A stretch of 24,389 nucleotides of DNA, taken from a virus. The DNA is taken from the IMG/VR virus record IMGVR_UViG_3300006802_000548, positions 1 to 24,389 of that record; one strand, 5' to 3'. The notes under the pieces were generated by a model, which ran no database searches, was not told where the DNA came from, and worked only from the letters and a program-made list of their open reading frames with translations. The position numbers were made by a program, and so were the translations under genes. Numbering within the stretch: position 1 is the stretch's first letter; each line of letters starts with the position of its first letter. Of this stretch, positions 8,122 through 15,120 are shown piece after piece.

Positions 8122-9182
8122 TGGCAGAGAACCAAGAGATGGCTGGCGAGGACGCTAGCTTGGACGCAGCTACGGCCCGCATCATGGGCATCGGCATGGC
8201 CAATCTCGTGCAAGACGAGTCCAAGTTGGACCGGCTTGAGAACACGAGCGGCGAGGTCGATCTCAACGATGAGCAGGGGACCACTGACCTAGAACAGATT
8301 GAGCGCAGCGAGGCGCTTAAGGCCGAGGAGGCCGAAGGGGACGGCGAGGACGCCGGCGCGGGGGAGGAGCCCGCAACATTCATCGAGCTTCCATCGGACG
8401 AGGAAGGCAAGGAGGCGGAGCGGGTTCCGCTTGCCGAGGCCGTGGAAGCGATCAAGCAATATCGCCAGTTTCAGGGGGATATTGCGACAGCGGTTACCCG
8501 CGTCGAGGAAGAGGCATACGTCAAGCAGGATGCCTTGTTGAGAGAGACAAAGTCGGTGTTCGATGTCGTGGCGCAAAACGCCCGCGTGACATTGGCGGCG
8601 ATGGACGCTTATCTTCCGCAAGAGCCTGACAAGATCATGCTCGACCGAAATAGCGGGTACTACGATCCCGAGGGCTATCACAACGCCAAAATCTACTACG
8701 ACAGCTACAAAGCCTACCGCGAACAGGTGGTGGAGAAGCTGAAGGAAGCGGAGAAAGGCGTTGCACTGAGCACCCAATACGAAAAGGCAGAGTTCGAACG
8801 CCGGGAGCACGCCAAGACGGCGCGCTTTATATCTGGCTGGGACAAGCCCGAGGTGCGCGAGGCGCGCAAGGGCGAGATTCTGGACATTCTGTCGAAGCGT
8901 TACGGCGTCACCAAGGAAGACTTGGACGACATCGTGGACGTGAAGGCTTGGCGCATGATGAACGACCTCGCCAACATGGCGAAGGCCGTGCAGAAGGCGC
9001 CGGAAGTGCGCAAGGCGGTACAAGAGAAGGCGGCCAAGCTTGTTCAAGGCAAGCTGCCGCCGAGAGACACCGGCAATGGCCGGTTCGTCAGCGAAGCACG
9101 GGCTGAGTTGAAGAAATCGGGATCGGAGGACGCGTTCGCGAATTACCTCCAGAGAGCTGGCGCCTCACAGCGCCGGAAGTAA
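8121..9182 (+). CDS. Scaffolding protein
   Basis: A 353-residue protein expected to direct coat assembly inside the procapsid and then leave. It lies immediately upstream of the major capsid gene, the usual scaffold position. The N-terminal 110 residues are very acidic and low complexity (many Glu, Asp, Ala, Gly). Residues about 110-300 are charged helices with coiled-coil character. The C-terminus is basic (GNGRFVSEARAELKKSG ... YLQRAGASQRRK), as expected for a coat-binding helix in P22-like scaffolds. No protease motif is seen. Assignment rests on position, composition and tail motif. Confidence 0.8.
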   Translation: MAENQEMAGEDASLDAATARIMGIGMANLVQDESKLDRLENTSGEVDLNDEQGTTDLEQIERSEALKAEEAEGDGEDAGAGEEPATFIELPSDEEGKEAERVPLAEAVEAIKQYRQFQGDIATAVTRVEEEAYVKQDALLRETKSVFDVVAQNARVTLAAMDAYLPQEPDKIMLDRNSGYYDPEGYHNAKIYYDSYKAYREQVVEKLKEAEKGVALSTQYEKAEFERREHAKTARFISGWDKPEVREARKGEILDILSKRYGVTKEDLDDIVDVKAWRMMNDLANMAKAVQKAPEVRKAVQEKAAKLVQGKLPPRDTGNGRFVSEARAELKKSGSEDAFANYLQRAGASQRRK

Positions 9183-9200
9183 CAACCCCGGCGCTCCTGA

Positions 9201-9206
9201 AAGGGA
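9201..9206 (+). promoter_or_regulatory. Ribosome binding site of the capsid gene
   Basis: AAGGGA, 7 nt before the ATG at 9214, is one of the cleanest Shine-Dalgarno sites in the window. It fixes the start of capsid exon 1, which is easily missed because an in-frame TAA (9295-9297) follows after 27 codons in the unspliced RNA. Confidence 0.75.
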
Positions 9207-9213
9207 CGCCAAA

Positions 9214-9294
9214 ATGGTCAGCACGACCTATAGCACTTACGAGCAGATCGGTATCCGGGAAGACCTCTCGGACGCGATCTATGATATTTCGCCT
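9214..9294 (+). CDS. Major capsid protein, exon 1 of 3 (DUF5309/SU10-type)
   Basis: Exon 1 encodes the first 27 residues (MVSTTYSTYEQIG ... LSDAIYDISP). The Y-x-x-x-G-x-R-E-D-L-x-x-x-I-x-x-I-x-P pattern is the usual N-terminus of DUF5309 (SU10-type) major capsid proteins, where it is followed by T-E-T-P-F. Here the frame instead hits TAA at once; T-E-T-P-F resumes at 10222. The exon ends in GCCT, which pairs with GGGC at 9304-9307 with a U-G pair at the splice site, the group I P1 rule. Unspliced RNA could yield only a 27-residue peptide. The joined protein, 27+229+77 residues, has normal family length (333). Confidence 0.88.
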
Positions 9295-10221
9295 TAATCA
9301 GTAGGGCCATTGACGTAGAGGAACAATAACGTACATTGCACGCATGGAAATCAAGTGCGTGCAGTGTGGCAAGGGCTTTGACGTTTTGCCTTATCGGGCG
9401 GCGACGGCGAAGTTCTGTAGCTATGAGTGCCGAGGCGACTGGCGCCGGATCAATTACCGGGGGGAGGCCAACCCCCGCTGGACTGGCGGCAAGCGCTCAA
9501 AGAAGTGCCAAGGGTGCGGCGTCACGATGGAATGGAGCGGGGAACCGATCTCCACCTTTCGGAAGCGCAAGTTTTGCACCAAGGCGTGTGCGGACGAGCA
9601 CGGCTTCAGGTACTCAGGTGAACAACACCCAAATTGGACTGGCGGAAACCGGAAGCGACCCAACCAACAAGCGGCTTGGGCGGCTCAGGTCATTAGCCGG
9701 GACAAGGCGACGTGCCGGACCTGCGGTGCGGTTGGCGTGGAGCTTCATGCTCACCACGTCAAACCGTACAAGGATCACCCGGAACTTCGCTGGCAGGTCA
9801 GCAATGGGCTCACGCTCTGCGCTCGCTGTCATTGGGCGATACACTCTGCGTCAAATGCAAATGCGGTGAATTCGGGGAACCCTCAGCACGAATTGGGTGG
9901 TGGGAATCCCGAGCCAAGCCCAGACCGAAAGGTCCGGGAAGGTGTAACGACTAGAGGACGAGCCTACAGGCGCGTTGAAGGTCCCTGCCGGAAGTGCGGC
10001 GCGTTCGTTTCACGACGAGCGAGCAGCGCGGTCGGTCAGAACCTCTTTTGCTCCAAATCATGTGCGTCAAGCTTCAATGTGAAGGCGGGCAGGATCGGGA
10101 GGCAAAAGCGCCCAAGGCAGTAACGCCTCCACGAGCGCCGCACCAGAAACGGGTGATATAGTCTGAGCAGCCGGGAAACCGGTTGAAGCGAGGGATAAAG
10201 AGCCTTCGCGGTAACAAACTG
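9295..10221 (+). ncRNA. Group I intron 1 in the capsid gene (td-like core)
   Basis: A 927-nt self-splicing intron. P1: exon GCCT (9291-9294) with GGGC (9304-9307), U-G at the cut. P10: TCAGT (9298-9302) with the exon 2 start ACTGA (10222-10226). Core: AATCCCGAGCCAAGCC (9905-9920, Q/P4-P6), P6 hairpin GACC-GAAA-GGTC (9923-9934), P7 GACTA (9949-9953) with TAGTC (10159-10163), inside the typical GATATAGTC box. P9 is AGCCGG-GAAA-CCGGTT (10169-10184) and a further stem is GCGAGGG/CCTTCGC (10188-10194/10203-10209). The last base is G. The layout resembles phage T4 td-type introns. It enters between codons 27 and 28 (phase 0). Confidence 0.9.
9344..10123 (+). CDS. HNH homing endonuclease inside intron 1, triple zinc finger
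   Basis: A 259-residue endonuclease likely to cut intronless capsid alleles. Two zinc-finger repeats come first (C5/C8/C25/C29 and C55/C58/C78/C82), each followed by a NPRWTGG or HPNWTGG motif. The HNH domain spans about 111-168: C124/C127, H137-H138, N154, C159/C162, H163 and H167. Residues about 172-210 are encoded by the ribozyme core. After this comes a third finger of the same design (C215/C218/C236/C240), showing that the frame is used beyond the core. No good ribosome site precedes ATG 9344 (GAGGA lies about 20 nt away), so the start is less sure. Confidence 0.87.
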   Translation: MEIKCVQCGKGFDVLPYRAATAKFCSYECRGDWRRINYRGEANPRWTGGKRSKKCQGCGVTMEWSGEPISTFRKRKFCTKACADEHGFRYSGEQHPNWTGGNRKRPNQQAAWAAQVISRDKATCRTCGAVGVELHAHHVKPYKDHPELRWQVSNGLTLCARCHWAIHSASNANAVNSGNPQHELGGGNPEPSPDRKVREGVTTRGRAYRRVEGPCRKCGAFVSRRASSAVGQNLFCSKSCASSFNVKAGRIGRQKRPRQ

Positions 10222-10908
10222 ACTGAAACGCCGTTTATGACGACTTGCCGCCGCGGTGCGCCGGCCAAGAACCGTTTCATCGAATGGCAAAAGGACGCCC
10301 TGGCATCGGCAACGGTGGTCGGGTCGTTCGCGTATGAAGGCGAGGACGCGGTTGCGCTCACGGCAACGCCAACCTCTCGCCTGCGGAACTACTGCCAGAT
10401 CAACGCCAAGGCCATCATCGTGTCCGGTACTGCTAACGCAGTGACGACCGCCGGCCGCGAGAAGGAACTGGCGTACCAAATCGCGAAGCGCTCGAAAGAG
10501 ATGAAGCGCGATATGGAAAAGCAGATGACGGGCAACAACGCGTCGTCTGCGGGTACTGCGGCAACGACTGGCCGCCGCTCGGCGGGCTTCGAAGCGTGGA
10601 TCACCACGAACGGGCTCTACGGCGGCACGGCGGGCGCCACGGACGGTGCGGACGGCGGGTACACCGCTGCAGGCACGGTCACGGCGGCCACTGACGGCTC
10701 ATCGTCCAACCTCGTGACCTTCACCGAAGCGCGGTTGAAGTCGGTCATCGCCCTTTGCTGGGCGGCGGGCGGCCAACCGTCAACGCTGATGGTGGGTCCG
10801 TGGAACAAGCGGGCGGTGTCGGCGTTCAGCGGCATCACGACCAAGTACAGCGACTTTGGCAACAATCCGGCTAACCCTGGATCGCTCGCCATCGTCGCCG
10901 CGGCGGAT
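10222..10908 (+). CDS. Major capsid protein, exon 2 of 3 (DUF5309/SU10-type)
   Basis: Exon 2 encodes residues 28-256, the bulk of the HK97-like coat. It begins TETPFMTTCRRG and contains FIEWQKDAL, the RLRNYCQINAKAIIVSG segment, ELAYQIAKRSKEMKRDMEK, VIALCWAAGGQPSTLMVGP and the IVAAAD end. These match the DUF5309 family in order. A naive gene call would start earlier in the intron and end at TGA 10933-10935, adding eight intron-encoded residues and losing the normal ends. The exon ends in GCGGAT, paired with GTTCGC (10941-10946) in intron 2, again with U-G at the cut. Confidence 0.93.
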
Positions 10909-11644
10909 AAGCAAGAGTGGGCCCTCGCGGCCTGATAAATGTTCGCCTAAAACCTTACTATATGCTGGAAACCCCTAAAGCCTCGGGTACCAAATCAGTG
11001 TACAACTCTGATTATGGTGACAATCCCGCAGGATGGAACAATGGGCAATCAGCAGGAAAGATTGACAGCCTGGTTTGCAGGTATCTTGGACGGGGAAGGG
11101 TGTATATCCTTTCAGGTCTATACGATGCCCAGCGGCCTAATTCGTATCACTCCATTCCTCTGCATCACTAATTCCGATGCGGGGGTGCTAAAGCACTCGC
11201 AAGAGTGGCTGGACATGGCGACCAAAGACGCCAGGTTCGGCAAGCCACGCATCTGCAAAAGCAAAGGGACTAACAAGCCCTGCATCACGATCCGGGTTGA
11301 CGGCGTTGGGTGTAGGCCGGTCCTGGAGCAATTGCTCCCCTATCTGAGGTCAGATCAGAAGCGGCGCAGTGCAGAGGTCGTGCTGGAGTTCTTCGCTAGT
11401 CGGGACAAACACCTGATTAAGCGGGACGCTCGCGGACGTATTCAGCGAGACGGATACACCCGTGCGGAGGTGGAGCTTGTAAGCTCAATCCGGACGCACA
11501 AGGCGGCAAAATCCTCAGAGGCCATATGTAGGGCCCCGAACGTAATCGGGTGAAGATATGGTCCGACCCTACGGGAAACCGTAGGAGGCCGGCAGAACTA
11601 GAAATGACCGGCACGCCGCCCGCAAGGGCGGAGGTAACAGAAAG
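10909..11644 (+). ncRNA. Group I intron 2 in the capsid gene, different subclass
   Basis: A 736-nt intron. P1: GCGGAT (10903-10908) with GTTCGC (10941-10946), with a nested stem GGGCC/GGCCT (10919-10923/10929-10933). P10: ATAAAT (10935-10940) with the exon 3 start ATTTAT (11645-11650), 6 perfect pairs. The core has the AATCAGCAGG box (11046-11055), P7 GGCCATA (11520-11526) with TATGGTC (11557-11563), P8 CCCGA/TCGGG (11535-11539/11546-11550) and P9 CCTACGG-GAAA-CCGTAGG (11568-11585). The last base is G. The core differs from intron 1 and resembles introns carrying LAGLIDADG enzymes. Insertion is phase 0, after an Asp codon. Confidence 0.88.
11041..11553 (+). CDS. LAGLIDADG homing endonuclease inside intron 2
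   Basis: A 170-residue protein with a single LAGLIDADG-type motif, AWFAGILDGEG, at residues 10-20; the Asp/Glu near its end is the metal-binding position. One motif implies a homodimer that cuts a semi-palindromic site. The ATG at 11041 is chosen over 11014 because AGGA (11030-11033) sits 7 nt upstream and the motif then lies at the usual N-terminal place. The rest alternates beta and helical segments (FLCITNSD, CITIRVDG, VLEFFASRDKHLIK). The last 11 codons run through the P7 and P8 sequences of the ribozyme, and the TGA stop (11551-11553) overlaps the GAAGATATGG box. Confidence 0.9.
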   Translation: MGNQQERLTAWFAGILDGEGCISFQVYTMPSGLIRITPFLCITNSDAGVLKHSQEWLDMATKDARFGKPRICKSKGTNKPCITIRVDGVGCRPVLEQLLPYLRSDQKRRSAEVVLEFFASRDKHLIKRDARGRIQRDGYTRAEVELVSSIRTHKAAKSSEAICRAPNVIG

Positions 11645-11878
11645 ATTTATCTCTCGGACTTCGGCAAGCTGCAGGTCGTGCCTAACCGCTTTTCGCGGGA
11701 CCGCACGGCGCTGCTGATCGACTGGGAATACTGGTCGATCCACTACCTGCGGCCGTTCTTCATCCAAGAGATCGCCAAGACCGGCGACGCGGAAAAGCGG
11801 CAAATGCTGTGTGAATGGACGCTGTGCTCGAAAAACGAGGCGGCGTCAGGGAAACATGGGGATCTCCGGACTTCTTAG
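11645..11878 (+). CDS. Major capsid protein, exon 3 of 3 (DUF5309/SU10-type)
   Basis: Exon 3 encodes the last 77 residues. Joined after ...AAAD it reads IYLSDFGKLQVVPNRFSRDR, then LLIDWEYW, LRPFFIQEIAKTGDAEKRQM and NEAASGKHGDL, matching the DUF5309 C-terminus through its natural end at TAG 11876-11878. The splice position is fixed by the P10 pairing ATTTAT with ATAAAT and by the G at 11644. In other frames or taken alone, the only start codon here lies well inside the domain, so an unaware gene call would report a short orphan protein. Confidence 0.92.
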   Translation: MYLSDFGKLQVVPNRFSRDRTALLIDWEYWSIHYLRPFFIQEIAKTGDAEKRQMLCEWTLCSKNEAASGKHGDLRTS

Positions 11879-11890
11879 AACTTGTAAATA

Positions 11891-11921
11891 CCTTGGGATC
11901 GGCTTATGGTCGGTCCCAAGG
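11891..11921 (+). promoter_or_regulatory. Hairpin covering the Shine-Dalgarno of the free-standing HNH gene
   Basis: CCTTGGGA (11891-11898) pairs perfectly with TCCCAAGG (11914-11921), an 8-bp stem with a 15-nt loop. The AAGG of the AAGGAG ribosome site (11918-11923) lies in the 3' arm. No U tract follows, so it does not look like a terminator. It would keep the endonuclease poorly translated on long late transcripts from the capsid gene, as is known for T4 homing endonuclease genes. Confidence 0.6.
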
Positions 11922-11929
11922 AGTACAAG

Positions 11930-12541
11930 ATGTCCAAGAACCGGAATTGCTACGAACCGGACTGTGGCGGTGTCGTGTGGGCCGATGGCCTATGCAATAG
12001 GCACTACATGCGCCGCTACAGAACGGGGGTGACGAAAGACGGCCCGCGCGCGCGCTCTCCGTTCGAGGCGCGCCTGTGGGGTAAGATTGATGTGCGCGGC
12101 CCAGACGAATGCTGGGAGTGGAAGGCGCCGTGCAAACAAAGTGGCTACGGCTGGATAGGCACGGGCACTCGCAGGGGCAGAATGGTTCTTGCGCATCGTG
12201 CAGTATGGGAGCTGGAGAACGGCCCCATTCCGCCGCGCAAAGGCAAGGGCCACGGTGGCGTCATAATGCACACTTGCGACAATCGCTTGTGCTGTAACCC
12301 CGCGCACCTGCGATTGGGTACGCAGAAAGAAAACGTGGCTGACATGGACAAGAAGGGCCGCCGGCGCGTGTACAGTCCGCCCGGCTCAAAGCGCCCGAAG
12401 GCCAAGCATACAGAAGAACAAATTGCCGCCTTCAAGGCGGACAAGGAAGGCACGATCAAAGAGCGCGCCGCGCGGCATGGCGTCACCATTGGGGTGGCGA
12501 AGCAGGTGCTGTACGCGAAACGATGGAGCCACGTGAAGTGA
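11930..12541 (+). CDS. Free-standing HNH homing endonuclease 1
   Basis: A 203-residue enzyme following the capsid gene. ATG 11930 is preferred to 11906 because AAGGAG (11918-11923) lies 6 nt upstream. An N-terminal zinc-binding segment (C7, C12, C22, H25) is followed by an HNH_3-type nuclease: GPDECWEWK at 57-65, H89, HTCDNRLCCNP at 114-124 and H126. The C-terminus (161-203, TEEQIAAFKADKEG ... VAKQVLYAKRWSHVK) is a predicted helix-turn-helix for target contact. It shares the nuclease type and the end motif with the enzyme at 16389. There is no ribozyme core around it, and the capsid C-terminus upstream is complete, so it is free-standing, not intronic. Confidence 0.88.
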   Translation: MSKNRNCYEPDCGGVVWADGLCNRHYMRRYRTGVTKDGPRARSPFEARLWGKIDVRGPDECWEWKAPCKQSGYGWIGTGTRRGRMVLAHRAVWELENGPIPPRKGKGHGGVIMHTCDNRLCCNPAHLRLGTQKENVADMDKKGRRRVYSPPGSKRPKAKHTEEQIAAFKADKEGTIKERAARHGVTIGVAKQVLYAKRWSHVK

Positions 12542-12798
12542 GCGATTTGGACGACGAACTGGAAATCCCCCGCGCCAAGCGGGCGAAGGCTGAGCCGAAG
12601 GCGGAAGCGCCTGCACAGGAAGCGCCGTACATGACGGTGAAGCTGTTTCAGCGGAAGCACCTGAACGGCGATGCGTTCTGGAACCCCAGCGGCGACGCGC
12701 TGGCCGCGCCGCAGGACGTGGAGCCAGGCGTTGCGGTGACGCTGAAGGCGCATCGCGCGCGTGAACTGATCGCCAAGGGCGCGGCGGTGGCGGTATGA
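12538..12798 (+). CDS. Small head-region protein of unknown function
   Basis: An 86-residue protein. GTG 12538 is preferred over ATG 12523, since GTG overlaps the preceding stop as GTGA and GGAG (12525-12528) sits 9 nt upstream, inside the end of the HNH gene. The first about 35 residues are charged and Ala/Pro-rich (low complexity); the rest is a compact domain (TVKLFQRKHLNGDAFWNPSG ... ARELIAKGAAVAV) that resembles small phage proteins found right after capsid genes. The last part predicts beta strands plus one helix. No enzyme motif. It may be a head completion or decoration protein, by position only. Confidence 0.55.
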   Translation: MSDLDDELEIPRAKRAKAEPKAEAPAQEAPYMTVKLFQRKHLNGDAFWNPSGDALAAPQDVEPGVAVTLKAHRARELIAKGAAVAV

Positions 12799-13157
12799 GC
12801 GTTCTGCTCGACATTGACCCGCTGTCGGGCGCCATCGAAGAGATGGACTACGACGACACGACCGGTTCGCTGCTGATCCGCCGCACAGAGAACGTGCAGC
12901 AAGTGCTCGACGCGAACGAGGCGGTGCGCAACGACCCCGGCCAAGCGTGGCGTGGGGCAGACAACACCATGTGGCATGTCGCGACGGTTCCGCTGACCAT
13001 GCTTCAGGGCTGGCTCAAGGAGTTCAACCTTGGCCGCCCGCGCGCTGATCGCGTGCGATCCTACCTTGACCCCAACGATGACTGGCAGACGTTCATGTGG
13101 CGTCGGCTGCAATCGTCGGACTATTACAAATTCAAGACGACGCCGAAGAACCTGTGA
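12795..13157 (+). CDS. Conserved head-region protein after capsid
   Basis: A 120-residue protein, ATG 12795 overlapping the previous TGA as ATGA. It opens with LLDIDPLSGAIEEMDYDDTT, then a helix VQQVLDANEAVRNDP and W-R-G-A-D-N-T-M-W-H-V-A-T-V-P, and ends in LDPNDDWQTFMWRRLQSSDY. This order (acidic beta start, N-x-x-x-x-N-D helix, W-rich middle, D-P-x-x-x-W end) is familiar from small proteins following DUF5309 capsid genes. Function unknown. Its stop overlaps the GTG of the next gene. Confidence 0.6.
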   Translation: MSVLLDIDPLSGAIEEMDYDDTTGSLLIRRTENVQQVLDANEAVRNDPGQAWRGADNTMWHVATVPLTMLQGWLKEFNLGRPRADRVRSYLDPNDDWQTFMWRRLQSSDYYKFKTTPKNL

Positions 13158-14575
13158 CCAAGATTCTGACCGAGGACGAAAAGCTCCTGCTTGAGGCGCA
13201 TCGCGCGCTCGAGATGGGCGACAACATCCGCGCGTTGACGGCGGCCGATGAGTTGCTGATGCGCAACCCGGAGAACGACGCGGCCTTGTTCGTGGCCGGC
13301 ACGGCGTTGCTGCGGGGCGACCAGAAGGGCATTGCCTGCCAGTTGCTCAACGTGGCCCGCTCGCTGACCAAAGGCGACGACCACAAGCTGGGCGTGATCT
13401 GGAACAACATTGCGTACTGCCTCCAGGGCTATCACCCTGACCGGGCGTACAAGGCGCTGCTGAAGGCGATCGAGCACGGCTACGACGCCTTGAGCTATGA
13501 CAACCTGTGCAACGTGGCGAGCACGCTGGGCCGCCACGCCGAGGCGCTGGAATGGGCGGCGAAGTCGTCGGCCTCGGATGCGAGCTATAACCGTTCGTTC
13601 GCCCTGTTCGCCTTGGGCCGCTGGTCCGAGGCGTGGGAGGACTACGACAAGTCGGCGGGGACGCCATCGCGGCCGATGACCGACCGCCACTATGGCTTGC
13701 CGCGCTGGGACGGGCAGAAGGCGGGGAAGGTCATCGTTCACGGCGAGCAAGGCGTGGGCGACGAGATCATGTTCATGTCGATGCTGCCGGCCGACTTCGA
13801 CGGCGTGATCGATTGCAATCCGCGCAATGCGCCGCTGTTTCAGCGTTCGTTCCCGGCCGCGACCGTGTACGGGACGCTGTTGCAGCCGGTGCTTGAATGG
13901 CCGCTGGACGAGAAGGCGGACTACCATATCGAGATGGGCGGGCTGGGGCGGATATACGGGCAAGAGCCGTTCCGCCGTGGCGCGTACCTACAGGCCAGCA
14001 AGTCGCGCTGTGCGGCCTGGGATGCGTGGCTGCGGGCCGAGGCGGGGCATCAGTTCCGCGCCATCCCGCGCCCGTTGCGGGTGGGCATAAGCTGGACCGG
14101 CGGAACGTGGGAGACGGGGCGCAAGAAGCGCTCCATCCCGTTCGATACGGTGCGGCGCTTCCTGTTCGGCCAGCATCAGGACGTGACCTGGGTGAACCTT
14201 GAATATGACCCGCGCGATGCGGAGCTTGAGCTTGCCGAGGCCGATGGCGTGCGGGTGCTCAATCCCTACTGGGCGACCAAGAAGGGCGCTGAGATGGACG
14301 ACATGGCCGCGCTGGTGAGCTCGCTTGATCTGGTCATCACGGCCACGAACAGCACGGTCGATCTCTGCGGGGCGCTGGGCGTTCCTGTGTGGGCGCTGAC
14401 CAATGCGGAGCCTCAGTGGCGGTACGCGCACGCGGCCGGCGAGGACACGATGTGGTTTTACCAGTCGGCGCGGCTGTTCCGGCAGAAGCCCGACGATAAC
14501 GGCTCCTGGGACCGCGTCTGTGCGAATGTGGCGCTGGCGCTGGCGAAGCGCAAGCAAGAGGCGCGGGCGGCATGA
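13154..14575 (+). CDS. TPR-glycosyltransferase (GT-B/heptosyltransferase-like)
   Basis: A 473-residue protein starting at GTG 13154 (GTGA overlap); a longer frame from 13097 would run into the previous gene. Residues about 1-165 are helical repeats with the TPR pattern (ALEMGDNIRALTAADELLMR, then ALFALGRWSEAWEDYDKS). Residues about 190-473 resemble GT-B glycosyltransferases of the heptosyltransferase/OGT-like type: HGEQGVGDEIMFM (197-209), VGISWTGG (310-317) and a nucleotide-binding end (MAALVSSLDLVITATNSTVD, LCGALGVPVWAL). It should move a sugar from a nucleotide donor to an unknown acceptor. It opens a four-gene cassette of sugar and methyl transfer genes. Confidence 0.82.
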   Translation: MTKILTEDEKLLLEAHRALEMGDNIRALTAADELLMRNPENDAALFVAGTALLRGDQKGIACQLLNVARSLTKGDDHKLGVIWNNIAYCLQGYHPDRAYKALLKAIEHGYDALSYDNLCNVASTLGRHAEALEWAAKSSASDASYNRSFALFALGRWSEAWEDYDKSAGTPSRPMTDRHYGLPRWDGQKAGKVIVHGEQGVGDEIMFMSMLPADFDGVIDCNPRNAPLFQRSFPAATVYGTLLQPVLEWPLDEKADYHIEMGGLGRIYGQEPFRRGAYLQASKSRCAAWDAWLRAEAGHQFRAIPRPLRVGISWTGGTWETGRKKRSIPFDTVRRFLFGQHQDVTWVNLEYDPRDAELELAEADGVRVLNPYWATKKGAEMDDMAALVSSLDLVITATNSTVDLCGALGVPVWALTNAEPQWRYAHAAGEDTMWFYQSARLFRQKPDDNGSWDRVCANVALALAKRKQEARAA

Positions 14576-15120
14576 TCTTCCCAGGCGGCGACCCTGAGAC
14601 GCAATGCGGGGCGGGCTCCACCATGGCGGCGACGGCGGCGATCCGGGGTTGGTTGCCCGATGCGCTGCGGCGGCTGAAGGTGGATCTACTCATCGACGCG
14701 CCGTGCGGGGACCGCAACTGGATCAGGCATGTGGAATTGCCGTGCGAGTACTGGGGCATCGAGGTCGACGAGGCGCATCTGCCGAAGGCGCGGGAGGACG
14801 GCGCGCATGTCACCCAGGCCGATCTGCGGGACATGCATTTCCCGCTGATGCCTGGCCGGACAGCGATCCTGTCGCGGGACTTTTTTCAGCATTTGGACGA
14901 CGCGGACGGGATGCGAGTGCTGGAGAATTTCCGCGCATCGCAGGCCAATTATCTGATCGCCACCGACCACGGCGTCGAAGAGAACGGGCCGCTGCAACAA
15001 TTGCCTGAGGGTCCGTTTCGGCCCGTCAACATGAGCGCGGCGCCCTTCAACCTGGGCGAGCCGATCGACCAGTGCGATGACGGCAAGCATGGCCGCATCC
15101 TCGGGGTGTGGCGACTGTGA
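14572..15120 (+). CDS. SAM-dependent class I methyltransferase
   Basis: A 182-residue enzyme, ATG 14572 overlapping the glycosyltransferase stop (ATGA). Motif I is IDAPCGDRNW (41-50), a recognised SAM-binding variant; an acidic residue follows in WGIEVDE (61-67) and another motif in ADLRD (83-87). The motif IV-like region reads LSRDFFQHLDDADG. Length is short but complete for phage methyltransferases of this type. The substrate is not deducible. Placement between sugar-handling genes suggests methylation of a sugar or of a surface molecule rather than DNA; no DNA-methylase motif such as DPPY is present. Confidence 0.8.
   Translation: MIFPGGDPETQCGAGSTMAATAAIRGWLPDALRRLKVDLLIDAPCGDRNWIRHVELPCEYWGIEVDEAHLPKAREDGAHVTQADLRDMHFPLMPGRTAILSRDFFQHLDDADGMRVLENFRASQANYLIATDHGVEENGPLQQLPEGPFRPVNMSAAPFNLGEPIDQCDDGKHGRILGVWRL

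Noticed and set aside
10183-10935. Stand-alone capsid gene of 250 residues
   Set aside because: Its first codons lie in the ribozyme P9 region and its last eight in intron 2. The natural N- and C-termini are found in exons 1 and 3.
9214-11878. Capsid gene broken by mutation (pseudogene)
   Set aside because: The interruptions have complete group I cores, P1/P10 pairings and intact endonuclease genes, and joining the exons restores a perfect frame, so splicing explains the gaps better.
11879-12541. Third group I intron carrying the HNH gene after exon 3
   Set aside because: The capsid C-terminus is complete at 11878, no exon continues after 12541, and I found no GATATAGTC-type box or P7 pair around this gene.
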